A DNA stretch of 64,000 nucleotides from an uncultured Neglectibacter sp. (lineage in GTDB: Bacteria; Bacillota; Clostridia; Oscillospirales; Acutalibacteraceae): contig CALFFN010000006.1 in the NCBI GenBank assembly GCA_937958185.1, positions 97,912 to 161,911 of the forward strand, written 5' to 3'. Positions 29,801-38,090 of the stretch are shown here, piece after piece (position 1 is the stretch's first letter; each line of letters opens with the position of its first letter). Under the pieces are notes generated by a model. That model had not been told where the DNA came from and searched no databases. It saw only the letters and a program-made list of their open reading frames with translations. The position numbers were made by a program, and so were the translations under genes.

Positions 29801-32800
29801 ACGGTAACGCCCTTGGGCAGCGGTGTGGTGTACGACCATTTGATTGGAGCGTCGTCAAGCACCACGCCGTACTGGTCGCGCACATAAACGATCAGCGGCA
29901 CGGTAACAGTGCTCCCGCTTTCAGGGATCTGCACCCCATTGACATATTCGTCTTTATCCTGCGGGAAATAAAGCACATCCGGCACGGAAGCTTCTTTGGT
30001 AACGGTGATGGTCTTCTGTGTCCTGACGCCGTTCAAGCAGACAGCAGTCACCGTGATCTCCTGGGGAATGTTGTTTGCCAGTGTTGTGGCGGCAAACCGC
30101 AGACCGCCTCCGGCAGTGAGATAGACCGTTCCCCTGGCGCTGTAGGTGTTGGTGCCGGGATTGAAGGGAATATCCCCCGTTTCCTGATCTATCATGGTCC
30201 CGCTTCCATCGGGGCTGGATTCCTTTCTGGTCCGATACAGGGTGCCATCGGGGAATTTGACAGCCTCCAGCCGCCAGGAAACGTCGCCGGTACGGAATTC
30301 CTGATCTTCGCCGTATTGGGTAGTCCCCACGGCGGTCAGGTTCCGCTGGACCGTGTCGGTATCCGCGCTGGACGGGAACGGAACGCTTGTTTCCAGAATA
30401 TCCACAGAATCCGGGCGAGGGGATTCCCGCCTGATTTCCACCGGGACCGTAAGGGAACGGCTGGTCCCGTTCTTTGCTGCGATCGCTGTGACTGACACGG
30501 AACAATCCGGCGCACAGCTTTTTACTGTCAGAGTGCCGGTAGTGGTATCCATGGTCACATAGCCGGCAGCAGAAGACGGGGAAACTGTGTACCGCCATCT
30601 GGTGGTATACTCCGTCATCAGCTCATCGTACTGGTCATAGACCTGCACTGACGGAACGACCACTGCGTCTGCACTGTTCTTGTTCGGGGAAACGATAATG
30701 TTGTTTCCATTATAATAGAAGTTCCGCATCACCGTGGGCTTGCTGGGCTCCCGCACGATATTCACCGTCATCGTGTTGGAGCGGCAGGAAGCGAACCTGG
30801 CGTATATCTTAAACTGCGAGGTCTTCGCCTCTGTTGTCACAGTGACATAAAGATTGCCCTTTCCACCCAGAGAAACGCCTTCGGGCAGCTCGCCGTCCAC
30901 ATATACGGACCACGGGTCATAGGCGATGTTTTCCTGGTTCAGTCTGCCGCCGGGCGCATAAGCCTCTTCCACAGCAATCCAGTCCCACTGGCTGCCATAC
31001 TGGTCGATCGGCACCACGTCCAGCATCTGCTCTACGGACCCGACCGCCCGCAGCGGCACTGTAATGGTATAGCTGGTCTGGTTAGGCGGGGCATAAATGC
31101 CGATCTGCTGCAAGCTGCGCGGCTGTCTGACAAACTGGAACTGGTACTCCACAAACCGGGACACGCCCTCATAGGTCGCGGTAATTTTCAGATTGAACCG
31201 GGCGCCGTCCAGCACATAGCTGTTATAGGTAAAGCGTCCGCTGCTGATATTCTGCAAAGACAAGCCCTGCGGGACCGCGCCGTCGGGATAGGACAGCTCA
31301 TAAGAGATACGGTATCCCTTTTCCCGCGCCTTTTCCAGATCGATCGCACTGCCGCTGGCATTGCGAATGCCGGGAACCAGATCGTACTGAGAAGGGTCTT
31401 CTATGGTCAGGTTCTTATCTCTCCATTGGTTGGCAATCTCAGCAATGGAAACCTGCTCAGAGGCGGTGACCAGCTTGTTGTCCGTGCCGCGGGCAGGAAC
31501 ATTGTAGCTCACGGTCAGTACGGTTCCGGGCACGCCGTCCCGTTCCACTTCCTCCGTGTTCAAAAGCTGGGCGCTGGTATTCAGGGTGGTGCGGAGATAG
31601 CTCAGCCTATCCTTGGGCTTGCTCACGTACACCGTCTGCTTCGCGGTGATGCTGGGCTTGTTGAACTGGGCATAGGTCGCCCGCAGGATATGCTCGCCTT
31701 CCACCACATCATTCACGGTCGTTCCAGCCTTATATATAATAGTATACGAATCTCCGCTCTGATAGGTCACCTGGAAGGGGCAGCTTTTTCCAGCCGCGTC
31801 ATAAGCCTTCTGGGTCTCCTCCGTGGGAACAAGCTCCAGCTCGGTCAGCCTGTCGGTGTAAGGCATATGGTACTGGTCGTACAGGGAGGAACGTACCTTT
31901 GCCTTTTTCCCGGTGACGGCGTCATCGATCACTTCCTCGCCGGAGCCGTCCAATGCCGCATTGCCAACGCAAAAGCCCTCTACCGATTCCCCGGCAGAAT
32001 TCTTTACCGTGCTTACCGTGCCTTCCGTTCTGACATCAGTCTCTTTCGGCACCAGAGTGTCCTGGTACAGACCGATATCCAGATAGTTGCTGGCGAGTTC
32101 TTTCCCTTCCGGGTCATATACCGCATGGAGGGAGATCAACGTCTTCGTGCCGTTCAGCACGGGACCGGCATCGCTGGTTTTCCAGATGAAGCTGTCCGGG
32201 CGCGCGGCTTCATAGGTCACGTGAAGCTGGGGCGCCGGGATATCGTTGCGAGTGAGTATGGTTGGCTCCTCCAGGAAGGTATCCCGGTAGTTTACCTCGC
32301 TTTCCACCATGTCCAGCGTTACGCCTACGGGCGTTCTCATAAAATACTCGTCCTGGCTGGGGTCTTCGGGAACGGGGGCTTTATATACGACCCACAGCTT
32401 TGTCCCCTCCAGCTTTGTCCCTGTGAAGGCAGCGTCTGTCAAGGTCGCCTCCTTGACACGGTACTGCTCTCCATAAGAGGTGGGGATCAGCTTTCCTTCC
32501 CCCTCGTCCTCGGTAATATCATATTCTTCCAGACTTACCAGCGATGTGGTGGTTCCCAGCAGGAATTCCCACTTCAGGTCGCTTACAAACTGCTCCACGT
32601 TCTCATGCTCGGGGGAGGACAAGGACGAGCTGGAAACGTCGGTAGTGATATAGTATTTCAGCGCAGGACGCTTTCCTTCTCCCAAATAGGACTCGGGGAT
32701 CCAGTTCCCCTGCTTTTCATTTTCCAGAGACTGCTTGTAGGTCGGAACACTGTACCGGGGGTACAGCCCGGTTTCCAAAGGCGCGCCGGAAGCGCTGGCG

Positions 32801-34017
32801 GGCACCTTGAAATCCAGCTCCGAATCGGGAATGGGTATCTCCTCCCCGGGATTGTTCGGGTCGGGCATCATGTCTCCTGTCATGCTGTTTGCGGACCGCA
32901 GGGAAAGGTTCTGTACCAGATACAGGCTGTGCATATTTTCATACCAGAGCCCGGGGCTGATTTCTCCCATAATTGGCGAAGCGGGAGAGGAGCTCCAGGA
33001 AACGCGGGAGCTGCCGTTCTTCCTCCACGGGGAAAGGACAGGCTCGTCAAAGTAGTAATATGCGCCGCCCTCGCGGACCGTATAAGTCTCGTCCCTGTAT
33101 TTCTGAATAAATCCCGCGCCGCCCATCGCGACGGCGGTATCCTCGCCGTCAGAATTGGTGTAGCGGAACTGATCTACGATCTCCTGTGCTTCCTGCGCAT
33201 TTTCGGGAACCCGGATAGAACCGGCAAACAGCACATTCTCTGCGGTAAGGCGCTCTCCCGTGCCATAGCAGCGGAAGTCCAGGTTTATAACATCGACATA
33301 TCCCTCTTCGTTCGGCTCCGGGAAGTAGTTATCATTAAAATAGAACTGCACGTAACAATCCAGCAGGCCTGTGCTTTCATTGTCTGCCCGCGCGCCGGAA
33401 ACCAGATACCCGGTATACCGTGAGAACAGGTTCTGAGAGCTCATTGCCCGCTCAAAAGAGCCGGTATCGGAAATCAGCTGGCATTTTTCATCGTGTGCCA
33501 GAAAATCCTGGAATGCCGCCGGCATTGTGACGCCGGTAGAAGATACGGTAGCAATTTTCCTGTTGTACGCCCGAATGTTCCTGCGTTCCTCCGTGTTGTA
33601 CGGGGGCTGGGGGTCGGCGCTGGGGTTGGTAATAGGCGTGATGCGCTGGGCATCGGTCTGAAATACGAACACGCCCTCGCGCACCGTTTCCGTGGTGGTG
33701 GTGTTGACGATATTTCCATCAATGATTTCCACACTGGGGTGCTCTATCGGGTCAGGCTTTACCTGGAGGGTCATGGTAAGTATCCCGGTATCCTCGTCAA
33801 AGCCCGTCTGTACCAGCCGCATTCTGGAATCCGGCATGGACAGCTCCATCGGTTCGTCCGTGTCGGACTGCAGAGCGCCTCCTTCCGCTATTGTGCTTGC
33901 TGCATGCGCAGCAGGAACCACCGGCAGTCCGTAAACTGTCAGAAGCAATGTCAGGATGAATGCGATCACTCTTTCCCACTGTTTCATCGTATTCCCGCCT
34001 TCCAAAGATTTCCTCAT
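26845..34017 (-). CDS. Giant SLH-anchored surface protein with DQYG Ig-like repeats (2,390 aa)
   Basis: The start is the ATG at 34017, nine bases after GCGGAGGAA; the next in-frame ATG (33987) has a weaker site. A signal peptide follows (FILTLLLTVYGLPVVPAAHA). The mature N-terminus (GFDEDTGILTMTLQVKP, then VFVFQTDAQRITPI, then YVDVINLDFRCYG) matches the layout of the N-terminal domain in the >4,200-aa protein to the left, so the two are paralogous. About ten Ig-like units follow, with cores such as VYDQYGREM, VRDQYGVVL, VVDQYDAWM and VYDQYGNVY. Residues ~2122-2190 look like a Listeria-Bacteroides (Flg_new) repeat. The last ~190 residues hold three SLH domains (NVTRAEFVSMVVRALGG, PITRAEAAKILAEAT, NISRAEAIKLIVMIT), which bind secondary cell-wall polymer. 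It is the first gene of the giant cluster and probably the wall anchor of the system. Confidence 0.92.
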   Translation of the reverse strand: MRKSLEGGNTMKQWERVIAFILTLLLTVYGLPVVPAAHAASTIAEGGALQSDTDEPMELSMPDSRMRLVQTGFDEDTGILTMTLQVKPDPIEHPSVEIIDGNIVNTTTTETVREGVFVFQTDAQRITPITNPSADPQPPYNTEERRNIRAYNRKIATVSSTGVTMPAAFQDFLAHDEKCQLISDTGSFERAMSSQNLFSRYTGYLVSGARADNESTGLLDCYVQFYFNDNYFPEPNEEGYVDVINLDFRCYGTGERLTAENVLFAGSIRVPENAQEAQEIVDQFRYTNSDGEDTAVAMGGAGFIQKYRDETYTVREGGAYYYFDEPVLSPWRKNGSSRVSWSSSPASPIMGEISPGLWYENMHSLYLVQNLSLRSANSMTGDMMPDPNNPGEEIPIPDSELDFKVPASASGAPLETGLYPRYSVPTYKQSLENEKQGNWIPESYLGEGKRPALKYYITTDVSSSSLSSPEHENVEQFVSDLKWEFLLGTTTSLVSLEEYDITEDEGEGKLIPTSYGEQYRVKEATLTDAAFTGTKLEGTKLWVVYKAPVPEDPSQDEYFMRTPVGVTLDMVESEVNYRDTFLEEPTILTRNDIPAPQLHVTYEAARPDSFIWKTSDAGPVLNGTKTLISLHAVYDPEGKELASNYLDIGLYQDTLVPKETDVRTEGTVSTVKNSAGESVEGFCVGNAALDGSGEEVIDDAVTGKKAKVRSSLYDQYHMPYTDRLTELELVPTEETQKAYDAAGKSCPFQVTYQSGDSYTIIYKAGTTVNDVVEGEHILRATYAQFNKPSITAKQTVYVSKPKDRLSYLRTTLNTSAQLLNTEEVERDGVPGTVLTVSYNVPARGTDNKLVTASEQVSIAEIANQWRDKNLTIEDPSQYDLVPGIRNASGSAIDLEKAREKGYRISYELSYPDGAVPQGLSLQNISSGRFTYNSYVLDGARFNLKITATYEGVSRFVEYQFQFVRQPRSLQQIGIYAPPNQTSYTITVPLRAVGSVEQMLDVVPIDQYGSQWDWIAVEEAYAPGGRLNQENIAYDPWSVYVDGELPEGVSLGGKGNLYVTVTTEAKTSQFKIYARFASCRSNTMTVNIVREPSKPTVMRNFYYNGNNIIVSPNKNSADAVVVPSVQVYDQYDELMTEYTTRWRYTVSPSSAAGYVTMDTTTGTLTVKSCAPDCSVSVTAIAAKNGTSRSLTVPVEIRRESPRPDSVDILETSVPFPSSADTDTVQRNLTAVGTTQYGEDQEFRTGDVSWRLEAVKFPDGTLYRTRKESSPDGSGTMIDQETGDIPFNPGTNTYSARGTVYLTAGGGLRFAATTLANNIPQEITVTAVCLNGVRTQKTITVTKEASVPDVLYFPQDKDEYVNGVQIPESGSTVTVPLIVYVRDQYGVVLDDAPIKWSYTTPLPKGVTVNTTAKTVTIDHTATAGSIPITASCGTLQNTLYLALQQNEKLVPKSIDFTGYRKSSGATQPIPASGEITLPLPAETGAGYETYTMAWVVRDQFTNPISKSVEWAVENISPGVLVQIYDKNSGMVRLRYSDEALQDMRAGRDVGFTLRVTAMEDSTVTNTIRVRLDLDDAKPAYAVPVMTDAGEGAVPEGGVLKPVVPAKGQPAKEVTVEATVYDQYGREMPGEMADLKLATVSSGLRFSQSPNTNRGTLYIDSTVPGLLVTMQAVPHGKPEDLRPESSQIIILSKGTAYAYELKLADANNYQFDIPYWGSTQTANAPDPDYADQLSLRAEVVDQYDAWMRSDSALYHPVWEFVGDHTGVEFAAVSDGDGDGTAEGEDIVLDITNRAVPAGQLTHTVTLRLHTSNQPEDSYFTKTITLKLDREEPEDTYLYITGANAGGVQTPPLQRPYAKDKKLVYQFDPVVYDQYGAPIEDAEIEINMDKSVLEGQDGILVDETYKGGESEEKGNLPISYKIYRVVYRDEEDEKGVRTLLAEFNRLTGELTVYTACDCIEKLAFTAKYEPLGEVGYKTLSVPIVQEDLRPYSIQLTRTHRDFVMTGSKEPIEDYVYPTVYDQYGNVYTGGIAIQWNLVLPQKDESGHYLPYDSELDSEGNERPPSQFLVLKTDGSDNSTTVTVQPESFYTNKLVLLECLVIDTRYTMDPTRWVYEYAQVNVHRPYNTGVTVYFDAGEYGKLVGESAIPIVSGSAPENPPGVKTVEGYGFVGWTSDGVMVVDASKIAVFSDVTYTAVYKDITDTRFLEGYGDKTVRPNQNVTRAEFVSMVVRALGGFDANKNYGRSFADVPGNQWYSNTIAYAKQLKIVNGYPDGSFRPNRPITRAEAAKILAEATHLRATKWDTFRDVKSGTWYAGYVEALAEAGVVNGYPDGTFRPGRNISRAEAIKLIVMITKNALNELERTNIQKYAYCPFADIKKEHWAYAYILRAAGVA

Positions 34018-34141
34018 GCAAAAATTCCTCCGCTTAGAAATCAACATGTAGTAAATTTTCGCTTCAAATTCACAAGAAATTCCGATCTCGTTTCCCCAAA
34101 GGGGGGCACTACCCCCATCATCTATAATACTATATACTATT

Positions 34142-34169
34142 ATTCTATCCAAAACGTACAAAATGTCAA
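34142..34169 (-). promoter_or_regulatory. Sigma-A promoter for the giant surface-protein cluster
   Basis: On the minus strand TTGACA (34169-34164) and TAGAAT (34147-34142) are 16 bp apart. This predicts a start near 34135 and a leader of about 118 nt before the SLH giant. It is the only near-consensus promoter I see for the minus-strand giants. Confidence 0.7.
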
Positions 34170-34403
34170 GGTTTTTCCACGAATTTGCCCGATTTTTCTT
34201 TGTGAAAAAATTCGGAAACTTCTGAGAAAACCAAAGAAATTTCGCTGTTTTTCCTGCCACTTTTTTGAAATTATACAAAATGTAGATATTTTGGCTTTTG
34301 ACACCCCTGCGGGCTGTGTTTGACACACCTCGTTTTCCCCGAAAAAAGCGTTATACAAGCGGTATTTTTTCAAAAAAATTTGCTCTTTTTGGGGATTCCT
34401 CCA

Positions 34404-34432
34404 TTGACAGCCGAAATTTTATCTCCTATAAT
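34404..34432 (+). promoter_or_regulatory. Consensus sigma-A promoter for the RCC1/SLH gene
   Basis: TTGACA (34404-34409) and TATAAT (34427-34432) are exactly 17 bp apart, a perfect sigma-A consensus. The predicted leader before the TTG start at 34552 is about 110 nt. Confidence 0.85.
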
Positions 34433-34551
34433 AACCTTGGATAATGCTGTAAGTATCTTCTTTTTACAGTATGATTTTCGGAATTGCTTTCAGCCTGGGG
34501 GAAGACTTTTCCCGCAGGAATGCTGAAAATTTTATAAGGAGGGAATCTGAT

Positions 34552-36426
34552 TTGAAACAGAAAACCAATCATCCGTCCGGCGGAAAGTTTCGTGCTCTGT
34601 TTTGCATGGGGCTGACTGCTGTACTGGCCGCCGGGATCGCCTTGAACAGCACCGCCGCAACGGTCAAATCAATGCAGTATGACGTCTCCGTGTGGAGCTC
34701 GTCGTCCCATACTGCGGCTCTTTCCGGCGACAGCCTGTATGTTTGGGGCGTCAACAGCGACGGTCAATTCCCCGGTTCTTCTCTCTCTTATTCTCCCGAA
34801 CCCATTCAGGTACAGAGCGGGATCGCCGACGCCGCTGTTTCTGCTAACCGTACCCTTACGGTTTCCACCAGGGGAGAGTTGCGCTCTTATGGGGTCGAGC
34901 CTGCTACGGATCTCCACGAGCCAAAGAACGGCAGGGTCGTAGCAAAAGACGCCGCGCTGGTAGCCGCCAGTGATTCCTTTGCCGCTTACGTCACAAAGTC
35001 CGGGGCGCTGTATACCTGGGGGAAAAACGAGTTCTCTCAATTGGGCAACGGTTCTGCCGAGGCTTCCAGCGAGCCGGTGCAGATTTTGGAAAGCGGCGTG
35101 AAAAAGGTGAGCCTGGGCGCTTCCTTTGGTCTGGCGCTGATGGAGGACGGCTCTGTGTACGGCTGGGGCAACAACAACAGGCTGCAGCTGGGCTATTCCG
35201 ACAGCGATAAGGACGTGAGCGTTGTGAGCGCCCCGGTAAAGATCGCCGAAGACGTAAAGGATATCAGTGCGGGCGCGTTTCACAGCTGCCTGCTGAAAAA
35301 GAACGGTTCCCTGTGGACCTGCGGCGACAATTCCCTGAGCCAGACCGGCACAGGCGATACCCTGCAGGATCCCCTGACACAGGTCATGACCGGGGTGCGC
35401 AGCGTATCTGCCGGCTCCTATCATAACTTCGCTGTGTCCACTGACGGCACTGTATATGCCTGGGGCTACGGCATTTCCGGGCAGCTGGGCAACGGCGGGG
35501 ACGAGCAGATCGCGGCCCCCACAGTCACTTCTTTCCCGTATGTGCAGGTCTTTGCCTGTAACGACAACACCTTTGGCATTGACACCAACGGCGACATTTA
35601 TTCCTTTGGCGACAACACCAACTACCGCCTGGGCAAGTCAAACGGGTCCGACTCTAATCTGCCCGTTCGGATCCTGGATCAGAACATGACCTGGGTCTAT
35701 ACAGACGAACCCGTGGACAATGACGACCACCACCACGGCGCAGACGTACCTCCTGTGACCACGCCGGACGTTTCCGACGAGCCCGTGACCGACGAGCCTG
35801 TTATCGTCTGCACGCCGTTTGTCAACGGATACACCGACGGCACCTTCCAGCCTGACAGGAGCGTGAGCAGGGCGGAATTTGTAAAAATGCTGGTGGCTGC
35901 TTTGGGCGAAGACTTTGACCCCGAAAAGAATTACGGCACCTGTTCCTTCTCCGACGTCCACCTGGGCGGCTGGTATGAAAATTACGTTGCCTATGCCGAG
36001 CAGCGCGGTATCGTCACCGGTTATCAGGACGGCACGTTCCACCCCAACGATAGTATTTCCCGTGCGGAAGCCAGCAAGATGACTGCCGTTGCCATGGGTC
36101 TGGACGTGGAGAATGCTCCTTCCGCCAATTTTGAGGACGTAGCTCAGAACAGCTGGGAAACCGATTTCATCAATGCCCTGGCTAATGAAGGGGTTTTGAA
36201 CGGCGATGGCAAGGGGCATTTCCGTCCCACCGCCCGCCTGTCCAGAAGCGAGGCGGTCAAGATGATCTCCTCCGCCGCTGGATTTAAGCCGGACGATACG
36301 CTGGCCAGGGAACTGGCCGGTCAGTTCTCCCAGAGCCCCTTCCGGGACGTTTCCAGCAAGGATTGGAGCTATGTCTACATTCTCCGCAGCGTGGGGTATG
36401 TGGATATGCCTGAAACAGAAGAATAA
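34552..36426 (+). CDS. RCC1-repeat, SLH-anchored surface protein (624 aa)
   Basis: The chosen start is TTG at 34552, nine bases after AAGGAGG, followed directly by a signal peptide (FRALFCMGLTAVLAAGIAL). A longer frame from 34471 has no signal or binding site at its N-terminus. Residues ~45-390 hold six RCC1 (beta-propeller) repeats recognisable by YVWGVNSDGQF, YTWGKNEFSQLGNG, YGWGNNNRLQLG, WTCGDNSLSQTG, YAWGYGISGQLGNG and YSFGDNTNYRLG. An acidic, His-containing linker precedes three SLH domains (SVSRAEFVKMLVAALG, SISRAEASKMTAVAMG, RLSRSEAVKMISSAAG). The protein should be wall-bound, displaying a propeller outside the cell. RCC1 propellers usually mediate protein-protein contact, and the partner here is unknown. 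It is divergent from the giant cluster. Confidence 0.93.
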   Translation: MKQKTNHPSGGKFRALFCMGLTAVLAAGIALNSTAATVKSMQYDVSVWSSSSHTAALSGDSLYVWGVNSDGQFPGSSLSYSPEPIQVQSGIADAAVSANRTLTVSTRGELRSYGVEPATDLHEPKNGRVVAKDAALVAASDSFAAYVTKSGALYTWGKNEFSQLGNGSAEASSEPVQILESGVKKVSLGASFGLALMEDGSVYGWGNNNRLQLGYSDSDKDVSVVSAPVKIAEDVKDISAGAFHSCLLKKNGSLWTCGDNSLSQTGTGDTLQDPLTQVMTGVRSVSAGSYHNFAVSTDGTVYAWGYGISGQLGNGGDEQIAAPTVTSFPYVQVFACNDNTFGIDTNGDIYSFGDNTNYRLGKSNGSDSNLPVRILDQNMTWVYTDEPVDNDDHHHGADVPPVTTPDVSDEPVTDEPVIVCTPFVNGYTDGTFQPDRSVSRAEFVKMLVAALGEDFDPEKNYGTCSFSDVHLGGWYENYVAYAEQRGIVTGYQDGTFHPNDSISRAEASKMTAVAMGLDVENAPSANFEDVAQNSWETDFINALANEGVLNGDGKGHFRPTARLSRSEAVKMISSAAGFKPDDTLARELAGQFSQSPFRDVSSKDWSYVYILRSVGYVDMPETEE

Positions 36427-36452
36427 AAAAATTTCGTGAGATAAGATAAATG

Positions 36453-36491
36453 AGCCCCGCGGCATCTTGCCAGATGCCGCGGGGCTTTTTT
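36453..36491 (+). terminator. Rho-independent terminator after the RCC1/SLH gene
   Basis: A perfect 15-bp stem (AGCCCCGCGGCATCT with its complement, loop TGCC) is followed by six T. It lies 26 bases past the stop codon. Confidence 0.93.
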
Positions 36492-36531
36492 CAGAAGATT
36501 TCCCGGAAACCAAGAGATTTTCCCGCCGCCG

Positions 36532-36560
36532 TTGCATTGTGCGGCAGAAAATGCTATACT
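36532..36560 (+). promoter_or_regulatory. Sigma-A promoter for glycyl-tRNA synthetase
   Basis: TTGCAT (36532-36537) and TATACT (36555-36560) are 17 bp apart, about 72 bases before the ATG. The short leader leaves no room for a T-box, which many Firmicutes aminoacyl-tRNA synthetase genes carry. Confidence 0.7.
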
Positions 36561-36631
36561 GGAACACAGATAATTTCGGGCAAAAAAGCGGCAGGTTGTT
36601 TTTCTTCCCGAAAGCGAAGGAGCGAAAACAG

Positions 36632-38029
36632 ATGAACCAATCGGAAAAGACCATGGAAAAAATCGTGAACCTCTGCAAAACCAGGGGCTTCATTTTTCCC
36701 GGCAGCGACATTTACGGCGGGCTTGCCAACACATGGGACTACGGTCCTTTGGGCGCAAGGCTGAAAAATAACGTGAAAGACACCTGGCGGAAACGCTTCA
36801 TTCAGGAACGCCACAACAGCTTTGAGGTGGACGCGGATATCCTCATGCACCCCAGAGTATGGGAGGCCAGCGGTCATGTGGCGTCCTTCTCCGATCCCCT
36901 GCTGGACTGCAAGGAATGCAAAATGCGCCACCGGGCGGATAACCTGATCGACGATTTTGACCCGGACGCCCACGCGGACGGCATGACGAAAGAGGAAATG
37001 TTCCAGTATATCAAGGACCACCACATTCCCTGCCCCAACTGCGGCAAGCACAATTTCACGGATATCCGGGAATTCAACCTGATGTTCCAGACCTACCGCG
37101 GCGTGACAAACGACAGCAAAAGCATCATTTACCTGCGCCCGGAAAACGCCCAGGGCGAGTATGTAAATTTCCTGAATGTCCAGCGCACCATGCGGGCGAA
37201 GCTGCCCTTCTCCATCGGGCAGATCGGCAAAGCCTTCCGCAACGAGATCACTCCCGGGAATTTCACTTTCCGAACCATCGAATTTGAGCAGATGGAGTTC
37301 CAGACCTTCTGCAGGGAGGGTTCCGACGAAGAGCTGTATGAGTATTTCAAAAATTACGGCAAACAGTATTTTGAGGACTTGGGTCTGCCCGCAGAGCGCC
37401 TGCGCTTCCACGACCACGAAAAGCTGGCGCACTATGCCAAGGCAGCCTGCGATATCGAGTTCCTGTTCCCCTTCGGCTGGGGAGAGATCAACGGCACCCA
37501 TAACCGCACCAATTTTGACCTTTCCCGCCACCAGGAATACAGCGGGCAGAAGCAGGAATATCTTGACCCGGAAACCAACGAGAAATTTATCCCGTTCATC
37601 ATCGAGTCCACCTATGGGCTGGACAGGACCGTGCTGGCGCTGCTGTGCGAGGCTTACGATGAGGAAATGCTGGACGAGGAAAAGAACGATATGCGCGTGG
37701 TGCTGCACCTGAATCCTGCCATCGCCCCCTATAAGGCGGCGGTGCTGCCCCTGTCCAAGAAGCTGGGCGGCAAGGCGATGGAGGTGCGGGATATCCTTTC
37801 CAGGCACTTTATGACCGATTACGACGAGACCGGCTCCATCGGCAAGCGCTACCGCCGGGAGGACGAGATCGGCACGCCGTTCTGCGTCACGGTGGATTTC
37901 CAGACCGTGGGCGACGAAAACTCCCCCGCCGACAACTGCGTCACCGTCCGCGACCGCGACACCATGGAGCAGGTGCGCCTGCCCATTGACAAGCTGGAGA
38001 GTTACATCAGCGAAAAGCTGGGGTTTTGA
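36632..38029 (+). CDS. glyQS: Glycyl-tRNA synthetase, single-chain (alpha2) type
   Basis: This 465-aa class II enzyme charges tRNA-Gly with glycine in the cytoplasm. The start is the ATG at 36632, nine bases after AAGGAG. Diagnostic segments are GSDIYGGLANTWDYGPLGA near the N-terminus, then FSDPLLDCKECKMRHRADNL, a CPNCG pair that probably completes a zinc site, LRPENAQGEYVNF (motif 2 region), and a C-terminal anticodon-binding domain (VLPLSKKLGGKA, YDETGSIGKRYRREDEIGTP). The length is normal for the alpha2 family found in Gram-positives. It appears monocistronic or followed by the regulator 61 bp downstream. Confidence 0.97.
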   Translation: MNQSEKTMEKIVNLCKTRGFIFPGSDIYGGLANTWDYGPLGARLKNNVKDTWRKRFIQERHNSFEVDADILMHPRVWEASGHVASFSDPLLDCKECKMRHRADNLIDDFDPDAHADGMTKEEMFQYIKDHHIPCPNCGKHNFTDIREFNLMFQTYRGVTNDSKSIIYLRPENAQGEYVNFLNVQRTMRAKLPFSIGQIGKAFRNEITPGNFTFRTIEFEQMEFQTFCREGSDEELYEYFKNYGKQYFEDLGLPAERLRFHDHEKLAHYAKAACDIEFLFPFGWGEINGTHNRTNFDLSRHQEYSGQKQEYLDPETNEKFIPFIIESTYGLDRTVLALLCEAYDEEMLDEEKNDMRVVLHLNPAIAPYKAAVLPLSKKLGGKAMEVRDILSRHFMTDYDETGSIGKRYRREDEIGTPFCVTVDFQTVGDENSPADNCVTVRDRDTMEQVRLPIDKLESYISEKLGF

Positions 38030-38090
38030 GCCGGATTTTCCTGACGTCATTTTACCGTGAAAAATTTCTGCCCGGAAAGGGGAACAGACC

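Larger units (their letters stand above)
34018..34551. promoter_or_regulatory. 534-bp divergent intergenic region between the two SLH genes
   Basis: The region is AT-rich compared with its flanks and has no gene. It holds oppositely oriented promoters at 34142-34169 (minus) and 34404-34432 (plus). Between them two direct copies of TTTGACAC start near 34297 and 34319. A ACAAAATGT motif occurs near 34158 and again near 34273. A short CCCCAAAGGGG palindrome near 34093 repeats the sequence type found at 12849-12866. The shared repeats could be regulator sites that coordinate both surface genes; this is inference. Confidence 0.5.

Noticed and set aside
12942..34017. Cellulosome with enzymes
   Set aside because: The dockerin is clear but no glycoside hydrolase, esterase or carbohydrate-active enzyme is visible in the window.
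36561..36631. T-box riboswitch before glycyl-tRNA synthetase
   Set aside because: The leader is only about 70 nt and lacks the T-box sequence and antiterminator.
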